Assembly (NCBI RefSeq): GCF_024347635.1
Contig: NZ_AP025511.1
Coordinates: 620,001-684,000, forward strand
Direction of reading: 5' to 3'
DNA: 64,000 nucleotides
Origin: Vibrio tasmaniensis
GTDB lineage: Bacteria > Pseudomonadota > Gammaproteobacteria > Enterobacterales > Vibrionaceae
In this document: positions 26,637 to 34,832 of the stretch, piece after piece
How positions within the stretch are numbered: position 1 is the stretch's first letter
Layout of the letters: every line of letters begins with the position of its first letter
Translations under genes and position numbers: made by a program
Notes under the pieces: model-generated
Databases searched by the model: none
The model's input: only the letters and a program-made list of their open reading frames with translations
What the model was told of the DNA's origin: nothing

Positions 26637-27611
26637 TTAGTCGAGCTTAGATTGAACGAATGCGAGGATTTCTTGCATTGTTGCATCATCAACTTTCTTA
26701 AGGTTCAACGCCAAGTTTGAACCCTTACGGCTATATGACGCTCGGCCTTTAATAAGTTCAACTTTTGGAGAAGCTTTCTTCGCGGGGGCTGGTGACAATT
26801 CAAGAACCCAACCTTCTAAAGTCTCTGTAACGTCTTTTGTTAAACGAGTGACACCTTGAGCTTCGCTACGCTGCCACACAAAACCTTCAGAAGCGTCACA
26901 CTTGGTCAGTAATGTTTGTTGCTGCTCAGTAGTAAGACCGCTGAATTGTTTGTGTAGCTTAACAATAGTCGGACGGCCAAGGTCGCTTACATTTGGGTAA
27001 GCTTGTAGTAATTCAAGCGGCAGAGCGGCCGCTTTTAATGCGCCACTGACCAAAGCTTCACTGCACTGGAACATTTTCGCGAGTGCTTTTTGGTCTTCAG
27101 CTTCGCCTTTATCAAGCTTAGCTTGCATCTCTTTACCCTTCTCATAGAGAGAAAGTGGTTTATGAGCGTTAGCTACATCGGATAAAAACTTAGCGTGCTC
27201 ACCGTTAATGTTTTCAGCGACATAGATTAGGAACTCTTTGTCAGCCAAAATACATGACATACGACGACGGCTACCATCAAGAACTTCAATCTTGCCGTCT
27301 TTGTTCTTACGACCAACCGCTGGGTATTGCTGACCGCGATCTTTAAGCGTCGTTAGTACGTCGGAAAGCGCGTGTTCATTTAAGAAAGATTGCTCACGTG
27401 CATTCTCTTCGAAAACAACCGTTCGTGTTGCTACATCAGCCGCAGGAATTCGAACTAATTCAAATGAAACTAAGTCTTCGCCCGCAACAGAAAGCTCGAT
27501 CACTTGAGCTTGTTCTTTTGCCGCTGTTTGAGCTTCTTGTGGCGTAGCTACGCGACGTTTGTTTGCTTTACCAAATAGCTTTGCATTTAAGTCAGATGTT
27601 TTAATTGCCAT
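26637..27611 (-). CDS. parB: Chromosome II partition protein ParB2
   Basis: A 324-residue ParB-family protein, a centromere-binding CTP switch that loads at parS2 sites and spreads. The ParB/Srx-like domain holds ENAREQSFLNEHALSDVL and the GSRRRMSCI nucleotide-binding arginine patch (LDGSRRRMSCILADKEF). The helix-turn-helix follows in AKMFQCSEALVSGALKAAALP. A C-terminal dimerisation domain ends in QEILAFVQSKLD. It starts 5 bp after parA and shares its operon. Seven palindromes TTTACANTGTAAA in this window are its likely targets, by analogy with V. cholerae ParB2. It is distinct from chromosome I ParB, whose parS has a different sequence. Confidence 0.95.
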   Translation of the reverse strand: MAIKTSDLNAKLFGKANKRRVATPQEAQTAAKEQAQVIELSVAGEDLVSFELVRIPAADVATRTVVFEENAREQSFLNEHALSDVLTTLKDRGQQYPAVGRKNKDGKIEVLDGSRRRMSCILADKEFLIYVAENINGEHAKFLSDVANAHKPLSLYEKGKEMQAKLDKGEAEDQKALAKMFQCSEALVSGALKAAALPLELLQAYPNVSDLGRPTIVKLHKQFSGLTTEQQQTLLTKCDASEGFVWQRSEAQGVTRLTKDVTETLEGWVLELSPAPAKKASPKVELIKGRASYSRKGSNLALNLKKVDDATMQEILAFVQSKLD

Positions 27612-27616
27612 TCTTG

Positions 27617-28834
27617 TTATCCCTGATTAAGTGAAGGCCAGTTGCTATGTAATACACGCTCTAATTCTAGAGCACTTTTTTGTACTGCGTCTTGAGCGAC
27701 AGCCAGAGTTTTCTTACCGCCCTCGAAGTCGCTGACCGTGAGGTCGAAAACCGTGCTGTAAGTGTCGGCACAAGTTTCAAAGGCTCGACTTCTTGGAATC
27801 GTGGCCATCATAACTTGGTCATTCAGCAGGTAGTTCATCTCAGTCAGAACCGATACCTGTTTTTTGTTGTCGTCTTCAAACATGGTTGGCATTAGACGAA
27901 CAAACTCAAGCCCTTTCCAATCTTCCGGGAACATCTCATAAACTGTTGGTAAATGCTGGAAGAAGTTAACCGTTGAAGCCCAGTCCAAACGCTTGGCTGC
28001 ACATGGAATTAAAAGTGCGTTCGACGCGTACATTGCATTCCACACTAACGGGTCAACGTGTGGCCCAGTATCAATCATGATCACATCAAAATCATCGGCG
28101 ATTTTATCGATAAGCTTTTCTTTCAAAAGACGAACAATATCAAGTGATTGGTCTCTAGACAGGCTTTGCCATGCTTCAGCGTTAAACATCGCATCTTCTG
28201 GGAACGCAGAAATAGTCTTCAAGTTTGGATACTGAGTTGGTAACAGCACGTTCTTACGTAAGAATTCTAGGTCAACATCCTGCTCTTCTGGCACATTATC
28301 CAACATGATGTCGACTGCAGAATAAATGCTGTCGTGCTCTGCACCACTAATTTGTGGGTTCAAGAACAGACGCAAAGAGCCTTGTGGATCCAAGTCAATC
28401 AGACAGATACGGTAGCGCTTATCTAAATTTAGAGACAAACAAGCAGCTAAGTGAACTGCCGTCATCGATTTACCCGTACCACCCTTTTGGTTTTGTACGT
28501 TGATAATCCATGGTTTGTTGTCAGCATGCTGCTTACGTTGGTGGAACTTTGGCACTTCTGCCGCGTCCATCAACATATGAGCTTCTGTCAATGAAATCGA
28601 GTAGTGATTGGCGTTGTTCTTTGTAAACTGATGGCCATCAGCTTCAAGTTTAGTGATCGCTTCATCGAGTTTACGACGGGTTAAACCAGAACGAGTCTCC
28701 ATCATAGCTTTAGACATTGGAGGGAAATGTTCATCACTTCGCTCTTCCAAAATAATCTCAATTCGGTCAGCCTGAACTTGTTGAGTTTGTTCGGCTAGCT
28801 GATAGAGCTTATCAATCGTTTGTTCTCTTTTCAT
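27617..28834 (-). CDS. parA: Chromosome II partition ATPase ParA2
   Basis: A 405-residue type Ia ParA: an N-terminal extension with a winged helix-turn-helix (about residues 1-100), then the deviant Walker A KGGTGKS at 117-123, Walker A' in IDLDPQGSLRLFLNP, and Walker B in VIMIDTGPHVDPLVW. It binds DNA non-specifically with ATP and drives segregation of the ori2 region together with ParB2. The N-terminal domain suggests autoregulation of the parAB promoter, as in P1-type ParA; the operator would lie in the ~100 bp upstream. It is divergent from rctB across ori2. Confidence 0.95.
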   Translation of the reverse strand: MKREQTIDKLYQLAEQTQQVQADRIEIILEERSDEHFPPMSKAMMETRSGLTRRKLDEAITKLEADGHQFTKNNANHYSISLTEAHMLMDAAEVPKFHQRKQHADNKPWIINVQNQKGGTGKSMTAVHLAACLSLNLDKRYRICLIDLDPQGSLRLFLNPQISGAEHDSIYSAVDIMLDNVPEEQDVDLEFLRKNVLLPTQYPNLKTISAFPEDAMFNAEAWQSLSRDQSLDIVRLLKEKLIDKIADDFDVIMIDTGPHVDPLVWNAMYASNALLIPCAAKRLDWASTVNFFQHLPTVYEMFPEDWKGLEFVRLMPTMFEDDNKKQVSVLTEMNYLLNDQVMMATIPRSRAFETCADTYSTVFDLTVSDFEGGKKTLAVAQDAVQKSALELERVLHSNWPSLNQG

Positions 28835-29055
28835 TGCCAGTTTCCGTAATGATTAACTAAGCACAAATTGTACAGCGATTAACAACAAACACAACAAAAA
28901 CATGAACGTTCATTTATGAGCAAAATCACATAAAATAGACAGTTTTTTTACAATGTGATGAAACATCGCATCAAATTAATGCTAAAAGTCATTATTTTTA
29001 TCATGCATAATCATGCTATTTCTAGCTTACATTTAAAATGTTACAGCATCACTTA

Positions 29056-29068
29056 TTTACAATGTAAA
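29056..29068. promoter_or_regulatory. parS2-type site in ori2
   Basis: TTTACAATGTAAA, extended by A/T to a 15-bp palindrome, 222 bp upstream of parA. A degenerate copy with two mismatches lies near 28947. Confidence 0.8.
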
Positions 29069-29115
29069 TGTAAATACAACTAAAAATCTTCGGAACGATT
29101 GAAACACAACCATAG

Positions 29116-29129
29116 ATTACGGTTAGTGT
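29116..29129 (+). repeat. 14-bp direct repeat, ori2-distal copy
   Basis: ATTACGGTTAGTGT occurs here and again at 30066-30079 in the rctB promoter region. V. cholerae has related 39-mer and 29-mer RctB sites in comparable positions, so these may be its counterpart; that is inference. Confidence 0.55.
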
Positions 29130-29250
29130 TATTTGCATTCGAATTTATAGATTTTCAAATCACAAAAAATTAAAAACGTTCAATGGACAAAAAATTCAAA
29201 AAAGAAGAGATAATGGAGCGTCAAAAAACAACAGAGGATTAGAGCCAGGA

Positions 29251-29666
29251 CGGAAGAATGATCAAGGAACACATCTAATGTAAGAGAATTAGTCACACCA
29301 AATTATGAAGCATGATCAAGGCGTAAACTGAGCAATATTGATCCGAGCAACTGCACATTAGAAATGATCAACTTCCGGAAAAATGATCAAGTAAATATAG
29401 TTCCGGAAGCATATAATTTAAGAGCTAACTTACGGACAAATGCTTTTGTAATGGGGATTCAACGCCTATAAGACCTCCTTGGCTAGAAATTCCATCTGCA
29501 CAGAGCGAGAATACACAAACATAACAATTTCATGATCATGCTTCCTATTTAGCGCCCACCAACGCTAAATACATCAAAGCAATCCATTTTCAACAGATAC
29601 AGACTGATTTTTGTACTCAATAGGGCGGGAACGATAAAAAAGTACCATCACTTGATCATTGTTCCG
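29251..29666. promoter_or_regulatory. Control region with CTTGATCATNNTTCCG sites (rctA-like)
   Basis: Exact matches to CTTGATCATNNTTCCG at 29251-29266 (minus), 29376-29391 (minus) and 29651-29666 (plus). A partial match at 29306-29323 has an 18-bp identical copy beyond rctB. A degenerate CGGAAGCAT half lies near 29404. An iteron-like ATGATCATGCTT sits alone at 29532-29543. The region codes for nothing recognisable. By position it should be the inhibitory part of ori2. Confidence 0.65.
29532..29543 (+). repeat. Isolated 12-mer iteron
   Basis: ATGATCATGCTT, identical to the consensus of the main array but 230 bp upstream of it. Confidence 0.65.
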
Positions 29667-29738
29667 ATAGATTGGCCATCAAAAATATCCACATTGATGA
29701 GTATGAAGTGACTTAGAAGATGATGTTAAATTCCGGTC

Positions 29739-29747
29739 TGTGGATAA
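29739..29747 (-). promoter_or_regulatory. DnaA box
   Basis: TGTGGATAA, a perfect TTATCCACA on the minus strand, 15 bp before the first iteron. A second box with one mismatch (ATATCCACA) lies at 29685-29693 on the plus strand. ori2 replication needs DnaA as well as RctB. Confidence 0.85.
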
Positions 29748-29761
29748 GCTGTATAAGTATA

Positions 29762-29887
29762 ATGATCATGCTTTCGAGCCAATAATGATCATGCTTACAA
29801 TGACTTAATGATCATACTTCTGATGTTCTGTGATCATGCTTTCTTAGGTTTAATGATCATAGTTTCGGGTTTATTATGATCATGCTT
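29762..29887 (+). repeat. Array of six RctB 12-mer iterons
   Basis: Copies start at 29762, 29785, 29808, 29830, 29853 and 29876, giving a period of 23, 23, 22, 23, 23 bp. Three are ATGATCATGCTT; the others are ATGATCATACTT, GTGATCATGCTT and ATGATCATAGTT. Each contains a Dam GATC. The six-copy count and spacing of 10-11 bp between 12-mers match the RctB iteron array known from V. cholerae ori2. Confidence 0.93.
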
Positions 29888-30027
29888 TCCAAGGGTTTTT
29901 ATTTTACACCTTTAAATTCAGCAACTTAAAACCAAAAGAACACCCGGATCATTAGATCACTTAATCATTTAAGATCATATTAATCAAAAAGATCAGTTAT
30001 TTAAAAGCCAATAAATTCTCTTTATTT
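29888..30027 (+). other. AT-rich unwinding region with six ATCA repeats
   Basis: Very AT-rich DNA directly after the iterons. ATCA appears at 29948, 29956, 29964, 29974, 29983 and 29992, all on the same strand, spaced 8-10 bp. RctB of V. cholerae is reported to bind ATCA repeats in single-stranded DNA of the unwound origin, so this is the likely DUE. Confidence 0.75.
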
Positions 30028-30039
30028 ATGATCATTCTT
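30028..30039 (+). promoter_or_regulatory. 12-mer-like site in the rctB promoter region
   Basis: ATGATCATTCTT differs by one base from the iteron consensus and lies 56 bp ahead of the rctB start codon. Together with the 14-bp repeat at 30066-30079 it is a plausible autorepression site. Confidence 0.5.
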
Positions 30040-30065
30040 TCTTTATCATTCAGGAACTATAGTGA

Positions 30066-30079
30066 AATTACGGTTAGTG
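30066..30079 (+). repeat. 14-bp direct repeat, rctB-proximal copy
   Basis: ATTACGGTTAGTGT, identical to 29116-29129, ending 15 bp before the rctB start codon. It may be the counterpart of the 29-mer operator of V. cholerae rctB. Confidence 0.55.
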
Positions 30080-30094
30080 TGATACGGATCAATA

Positions 30095-32074
30095 ATGAAA
30101 CCAGAAGAGAAATTATTAATTAAGGCACGAAGCCACAAAGATGGTCATTTATTCGAGGTATCTGAAACAGCCGTTGAATGGATAGAGCAATATCAACACT
30201 TTAAAGGTGTCACCAAAAGCATCGTTGAGCTTCTTAACCTAATTTCACTTCGTGGGTTTAGCAGTAAAGACGGTTACGTTTCCACTACCGAAATTATTGA
30301 ATCAACCGATGGTCAAGTTACTCGTGCTGCCTTACAGCAAAGGTTAAGAGCGGCAGTAAGTATAGGTCTTTTCAAGCAAATCCCGGTTCGCTTTGAAGAA
30401 GGCTTGGCCGGTAAAACCATGTTGCATCGCTTTGTAAACCCTAATCAATTGATATCGGTACTAGGTGCCACCAGCTTGGTGACAGAAAGCGTCAAGCAAA
30501 ACGAGAAGCAAAAGCGCTCTAAAGCCTTAGCTCAAACCAAAGTCAACAAGCGCTTACTGAATGAACACGGACTGAATACTCCTCCAACGATGAAAGACGA
30601 AGCGGATCAATTCATTGTTTCACCAACCAATTGGGCGGGGATTATTGATCAAGCCTTGGCGCCACCTAGAACGCGTAAGAGTTACCAGAAATCTATGGTT
30701 TCGATCTCAGGCACTCGAGCAGTGATCGAGACACGATCTTCTAAAAATATCATGACGGTTGACGATCTGATGACGTTGTTCGCGTTATTCACGCTTACTG
30801 TTCAGTATCATGATCATCACCAAGATGATTATCATTTAGACGCTAAACACACACCGAACAAAACCCCTCTGTACATCACGGATATTTTGTCTTTGCGTGG
30901 CAAGAAAGACAGCGGCCCAGCACGCGACTCGATTCGCGACAGTATTGATCGTATCGAATTTACGGATTTCCAATTGCATGAGCTTACAGGCCGTTGGCTT
31001 AGTGAGAACATGCCAGAAGGCTTTAAGAGTGATCGTTTCCGATTCTTAGCTAGAACCATTACCGCATCGGAAGAAGCGCCTACAGAGGGCTCTGACGGCG
31101 AAATTCGCATTAAACCGAATCTATACATCCTTGTTTGGGAACCTTCGTTCTACGAAGAGCTACTCACTCGTGATTATTTCTTCCTATTCCCGCCAGAAAT
31201 CCTGAAGCAACATACCTTGGTTTTCCAAATGTATTCGTACTTTAGAAGCCGTATGGCACGTCGCCATTCAGATTGTATGCTGCTCAGCGAGCTCAACCAG
31301 AAGTTAGCTCGTAACATTGATTGGCGTCGTTTCTCGATGGATCTGATCCGCGAGCTTAGAAAGCTGGGTGAAGTAGGGGATCAAGAAGATACTTTCCTGG
31401 TTAACCTTTGGGGTTATCACTTGACGATCACCGCGTTGATCGAAAAAGGCAAAACGACCGATTATCAGGTTGATATCAAATGTAATGTGGAAGAAGTCTT
31501 ACGTTACTCAAGAGCACGCACCACCAACGCAGGCAAACGTAATATGGCGCCAACGCTACCGAACCCATTGCGTAACGAAATGGTGTCTAAGCAGAAGTTG
31601 GAAGAATTATCCGAGATTATCGATGGTGAGTTTGAGCCAATTCAGCGCAAAGCACCGTCACCAAGAGGCAAATTGGGACGTCGAGTTAAGCAGCGTAAAC
31701 ACTCTGTTGAGATTAACGCTGACGAGATCATGATAACTCTCTCTAAATATACCTCTGCAGAGGCTCTAGAACGCAGCATAACGGCTTTATCTGCTATGAC
31801 AGGGCACTCACATGCTTCAATCAAAGAAGAGTGCTCAGAGCTCATTGAGAAGCTTGATTGGTTGAGAGTAGGGGAGGACGTTATCCCATACGAAACACTG
31901 AGTCGTTTAATTGAGCTTTATAACGACCGTGATAGCACCAGCAATCGACACTTGTCCATCGAGCGTTTGATCTCTGGTTTAGCTGTGCGTCGTAAAGTGT
32001 GTAAACAAGTTCACGAAGGTCATTTAGACGAAAACGTGTTCTTAGCGCTCGACGAAATGGCGATTGGCCACTAG
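30095..32074 (+). CDS. rctB: Chromosome II replication initiator RctB
   Basis: A 659-residue protein specific to Vibrionaceae chromosome II. It binds the ori2 iterons and opens the adjacent DUE. N-terminal DNA-binding winged-helix region about residues 1-150 (VEWIEQYQHFKGVTKSIVEL, then STTEIIESTDGQVTRAALQQRL); a central Rep-like part (LLTRDYFFLFPPEILKQHTL, FQMYSYFRSRMARR, MDLIRELRKLGEV); and a C-terminal regulatory part after about residue 480. Length is as expected. It is divergent from parA and has iteron-like sites in its promoter, consistent with autorepression. No split or frameshift is seen. Confidence 0.96.
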   Translation: MKPEEKLLIKARSHKDGHLFEVSETAVEWIEQYQHFKGVTKSIVELLNLISLRGFSSKDGYVSTTEIIESTDGQVTRAALQQRLRAAVSIGLFKQIPVRFEEGLAGKTMLHRFVNPNQLISVLGATSLVTESVKQNEKQKRSKALAQTKVNKRLLNEHGLNTPPTMKDEADQFIVSPTNWAGIIDQALAPPRTRKSYQKSMVSISGTRAVIETRSSKNIMTVDDLMTLFALFTLTVQYHDHHQDDYHLDAKHTPNKTPLYITDILSLRGKKDSGPARDSIRDSIDRIEFTDFQLHELTGRWLSENMPEGFKSDRFRFLARTITASEEAPTEGSDGEIRIKPNLYILVWEPSFYEELLTRDYFFLFPPEILKQHTLVFQMYSYFRSRMARRHSDCMLLSELNQKLARNIDWRRFSMDLIRELRKLGEVGDQEDTFLVNLWGYHLTITALIEKGKTTDYQVDIKCNVEEVLRYSRARTTNAGKRNMAPTLPNPLRNEMVSKQKLEELSEIIDGEFEPIQRKAPSPRGKLGRRVKQRKHSVEINADEIMITLSKYTSAEALERSITALSAMTGHSHASIKEECSELIEKLDWLRVGEDVIPYETLSRLIELYNDRDSTSNRHLSIERLISGLAVRRKVCKQVHEGHLDENVFLALDEMAIGH

Positions 32075-32323
32075 TCACTAACCACCAATCACTGTCACTG
32101 ATCACTAGTGACTACTCATCCGAAAGAAGCCTGTATTTACGGCCGACGAATAGACAGTTTGAACACATTAGGTGCTGATTAAAACCGCACCTAACGCTGA
32201 CAAAGTGATGACAATGTAGCGCATCCAGTTGATTATTATTTATCCCGAATAGACAACCTTTTGTCCTTTCTTATGATTAATAGATTGGCTCATATTTTGT
32301 TACATCATACTGAATAGATTTTT

Positions 32324-32353
32324 GCGAGTTCCTAAGGGACTCGCTTTTTTTTG
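32324..32353 (+). terminator. Rho-independent terminator downstream of rctB
   Basis: GCGAGTTCC, short loop, GGACTCGC and a long T-run. It is 250 bp after rctB, with no open frame between. Confidence 0.8.
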
Positions 32354-32424
32354 CCTGAAATTCGGATAATCATTAATATTCAAAAGCTTACCAGTTAAAT
32401 TCTACAGATTATGGAGTCGGTTCC

Positions 32425-32442
32425 TGAAGCATGATCAAGGCG
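32425..32442. promoter_or_regulatory. RctB-control-site copy beyond rctB
   Basis: TGAAGCATGATCAAGGCG is identical over 18 bases to 29306-29323 in the ori2 control region. It is followed at 32446 by GATCATACTTTC, close to the third iteron. Confidence 0.5.
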
Positions 32443-32523
32443 AGATCATACTTTCTATGGAGCTTATTTTTGATGGGGTTCAGCTTTGATGCTTGATCAA
32501 ACATGGCTGAATCGAGGAGTGGA

Positions 32524-33069
32524 TCAGTGCAGTTGACGTAGAGCCGTGCCTTGATCATCGTTCTGGTGTTGACTTGCCATAAAGCGTACATGCGATTCGA
32601 TCAATTTTTCTGATTCTTCTTTCCAGTGCGGTTCTTGTTGTTGGTTAGTAAACTCCAAAGCCAATACGCATAAGTGCTGTAGCCGCTGTGTACACCACTC
32701 TTGTAAATCAGGTTCTGATTTTGGATTGCAAGACACAGCTTGCAGCTTGCTATAGGCAAACATCAGGTATTGGAAAGCCTTTTCCTGATGGTGCGAGCCA
32801 TTCGGTTCGTTTGAGAGCGATGATGGGCTTGATGTTGGAGGCATTGCTGATGTCGTTAACGTTTCGTCTCTATGTCGATAAAACGCAAAGATTCTCAGAC
32901 ATCCGTCTAACCAGCAGGCGATACCTTTGCTCTGTTCATCCGTGATCAAAGGCCCCCAGAGTGCGTCTGGAGGCGTTAAGATCAAAGGCTCTAACTGTTC
33001 CACTTGATCATGCTTTCGGTTTTTGTACCAATTTCCGATCCGTTCTAACCAAGTGTCTAGTTCATTCAT
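32524..33069 (-). CDS. Unknown protein next to rctB (181 aa)
   Basis: The ATG overlaps the stop codon of the upstream Opp-type ATPase gene (ATGA), so it is probably translated with it. The product is soluble, rich in Trp, Gln, Glu and His, with no signal peptide, membrane segment or familiar motif. It is mostly helical (KAFQYLMFAYSKLQAVSC, EEWCTQ-like segments, SEKLIESHVRFMASQ) with a low-complexity Pro/Ser segment (MPPTSSPSSLSNE). Two RctB-like motifs fall in the gene at 32550 and 33003. Its constant company with the ATPases and with the initiator is the only clue to its role. Confidence 0.7.
   Translation of the reverse strand: MNELDTWLERIGNWYKNRKHDQVEQLEPLILTPPDALWGPLITDEQSKGIACWLDGCLRIFAFYRHRDETLTTSAMPPTSSPSSLSNEPNGSHHQEKAFQYLMFAYSKLQAVSCNPKSEPDLQEWCTQRLQHLCVLALEFTNQQQEPHWKEESEKLIESHVRFMASQHQNDDQGTALRQLH
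32550..32565 (+). promoter_or_regulatory. RctB-like motif
   Basis: CTTGATCATCGTTCTG, one mismatch to CTTGATCATNNTTCCG, inside the 3' part of the unknown gene. Confidence 0.35.
33003..33018 (+). promoter_or_regulatory. RctB-like motif / 12-mer
   Basis: CTTGATCATGCTTTCG has one mismatch to CTTGATCATNNTTCCG and contains TGATCATGCTT of the iterons. It lies in the 5' part of the unknown gene. Confidence 0.4.
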
Positions 33070-33998
33070 GCAACGTTATCCCACTGTTTTACATAGTGAT
33101 TATCAGATATTTGCTTGATCTCACTCTGTATTTCACTGCTTTGCTCTCGAATACGATCTGCGTCTATGGAATAGTTTGGCTCATTTTTGACGAGTTCGCC
33201 AAATGGTAGATCGGGATCGGGCACGGCAGAGATCAATAACTTAGTGTACGGGTGTTGTGGGTTGGTTAAGATCGACTGGGTTGATCCCCATTCAACGATC
33301 TGCCCTTTGTACATTACTGCCGTCTCTTCAGCGATGTAGTGTGCTGTTGCGAGATCGTGAGTAATATATAAAAAACCTATTCCTAGTTCTTTCTTCATTC
33401 TCTGCATAAGGTTTAGAACACCGAGCCGTATTGAAACATCCAGCATCGAGGTGGGTTCGTCGGCAAGGATAACCTCAGCACCGACAGCAAGCGCTCTTGC
33501 TAAGTTAATCCGCTGTCTTTGGCCGCCACTGAGCTCATGAGGGTATTTAGCGAGAGTTTCTATGGGCAACTCCACCAGCGTTAATAACTCATTGAGACGC
33601 TCTGTGAGAGCTTGTTTCGTAGCTACTTGCTTGTGGATCTTAAGCGGTCGCGTTAAGTGGTGTTCAATGGTGTGGGTTGGATTGAGTGAGCCAAATGGGT
33701 CTTGAAATATCATTTGCACGCGGCTTCGGTAATCCAAAATATCTTTACGACTTTTTAAGGTAGAAATATCTCTGCCATTGAACAGTATTTCTCCCTCTGT
33801 TGGCGGGTACACCTTGGTCATCAGTCGGGCGCATGTACTTTTCCCGCAACCTGATTCGCCAACCAGTGCCAATGTTTTACCTGCATGTAAATCAAAACTT
33901 ACCCCATGCAGTGCTCTAAAGATCTCTTCTTTGCCAAATCCACCTCCAACAGTGAACTCTTTAACGAGGTTTTTTACTTGAAAAATAGGTTGTGACAT
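33066..33998 (-). CDS. Opp/Dpp-type ABC transporter ATPase (OppF-like)
   Basis: A 310-residue ATPase with Walker A LVGESGCGKSTCARL, the QDPFGSLNPTHTI Q-loop region typical of OppF/DppF, signature LSGGQRQRINLARAL, Walker B VILADEPTSMLD and switch His in YITHDLATA. The C-terminal oligopeptide-transporter extension (NPQHPYTKLLISAVPDPD) is present. It starts 9 bp after the OppD-like gene. No permease or binding-protein gene is adjacent, so the partners must be encoded elsewhere. The Fur-like box upstream of the operon suggests an iron-linked substrate, perhaps a siderophore or haem peptide; this is inference. Confidence 0.9.
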   Translation of the reverse strand: MSQPIFQVKNLVKEFTVGGGFGKEEIFRALHGVSFDLHAGKTLALVGESGCGKSTCARLMTKVYPPTEGEILFNGRDISTLKSRKDILDYRSRVQMIFQDPFGSLNPTHTIEHHLTRPLKIHKQVATKQALTERLNELLTLVELPIETLAKYPHELSGGQRQRINLARALAVGAEVILADEPTSMLDVSIRLGVLNLMQRMKKELGIGFLYITHDLATAHYIAEETAVMYKGQIVEWGSTQSILTNPQHPYTKLLISAVPDPDLPFGELVKNEPNYSIDADRIREQSSEIQSEIKQISDNHYVKQWDNVA

Positions 33999-34007
33999 GG
34001 AGCTCTC

Positions 34008-34832
34008 CTAGCACGCTGTTGCGTGAGCATGTTCGTGAATATTAGGGAAAGAACTCCATAGCTTTTGGGTGTAGGAGTGCTGAGGGTTATTGCGAATCTC
34101 ATGGGCTTGGTTGACTTCAACTATCTGTCCATGACGCATGATGGCAATGCGATCGCACAGTTGGCTCATTAGTGCGAGGTCGTGAGTGATAAACAATATT
34201 GAGAAACCAAACTCTTCTCTGAGTTGATGTATCTGCTGCAGAATTTCGCGTTGTACAACCACATCCAGTGCTGTTGTCGGCTCATCCATGATAATCAACT
34301 TAGGGTTGAGCGCGAGAGCTATCGCAATAACCAAACGTTGACGCATCCCACCGCTAAACTGGTGCGGGTACTCGGTTAGACGGTGGCGAGGGATATTGAC
34401 TAGGTCGAGTAACTTTTCGGCGCGATCTTTGGCTTGCTCATTGTTCATACCCTTGTGGTGGCGCAATACATCGGCAAACTGTTCTTCAATGGTCAGTACA
34501 GGGTTAAGCGAGTTCATCGCGCTCTGGAACACCATTGCGATCTCACTCCAGCGTAAGGTGTTCAAGTTGCTGTCCGATAAGCTCAGCAGATCTTGCCCGC
34601 CAAACAGTATTTGCCCGCCAGAGATGAAAGCCGGTGGCTTATGCAGGCGGTTAATGGCAAATGCGATGGTACTTTTGCCACATCCTGACTCTCCCGCTAA
34701 ACCAAAAATCTCGCCTTGGCCTATGTTAAAGCTTACGGATTTTACGGCATTAAAATCGCCGTCATCGGTAATGTAATCGACACATAGATTCTTCACTTCG
34801 AGAAGAGGTGTCTCTGAATTTTCCCTAGACAT
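34008..34832 (-). CDS. Opp/Dpp-type ABC transporter ATPase (OppD-like)
   Basis: The ATG at 34832 (MSRENSETPLLEV) was chosen over a GTG three codons upstream because it starts normally for the family and sits just after the Fur-like box. The 274-residue protein has Walker A GLAGESGCGKSTIAFA, the QSAMNSLNPVLTIEEQF segment typical of OppD/DppD, signature FSGGMRQRLVIAIAL, Walker B LIIMDEPTTALD and switch His in FITHDLALM. The C-terminus ends NPQHSYTQKLWSS. It forms a heterodimer with the next gene's product in this transporter class. No transmembrane partner is encoded nearby. Confidence 0.9.
   Translation of the reverse strand: MSRENSETPLLEVKNLCVDYITDDGDFNAVKSVSFNIGQGEIFGLAGESGCGKSTIAFAINRLHKPPAFISGGQILFGGQDLLSLSDSNLNTLRWSEIAMVFQSAMNSLNPVLTIEEQFADVLRHHKGMNNEQAKDRAEKLLDLVNIPRHRLTEYPHQFSGGMRQRLVIAIALALNPKLIIMDEPTTALDVVVQREILQQIHQLREEFGFSILFITHDLALMSQLCDRIAIMRHGQIVEVNQAHEIRNNPQHSYTQKLWSSFPNIHEHAHATAC

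Larger units (their letters stand above)
28835..30094. other. Replication origin of chromosome II (ori2) and its negative control region
   Basis: A 1.26-kb gene-free segment between parA and rctB. In order from the parA side: AT-rich DNA with a parS2 site; a control region of CTTGATCAT-type sites (about 29.25-29.67 kb), comparable in position to rctA of V. cholerae; a DnaA box; six iterons; an AT-rich unwinding stretch with ATCA repeats; and the rctB promoter. GATC Dam sites are dense throughout. In V. cholerae RctB binds Dam-methylated 12-mers to start replication and 39-mer/29-mer sites to restrain it; the layout here fits that scheme. Confidence 0.93.
32075..32523. other. Region downstream of rctB, 449 bp
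   Basis: Contains the rctB terminator and, at 32425-32442, an 18-bp copy of a control-region site from ori2, followed by an iteron-like GATCATACTTTC. No gene is seen in it. Confidence 0.6.

Noticed and set aside
28939..28960. A TTTACAATGTGAT sequence near parA that resembles a parS2 site.
   Set aside because: Two mismatches in one arm; listed only as a degenerate copy.
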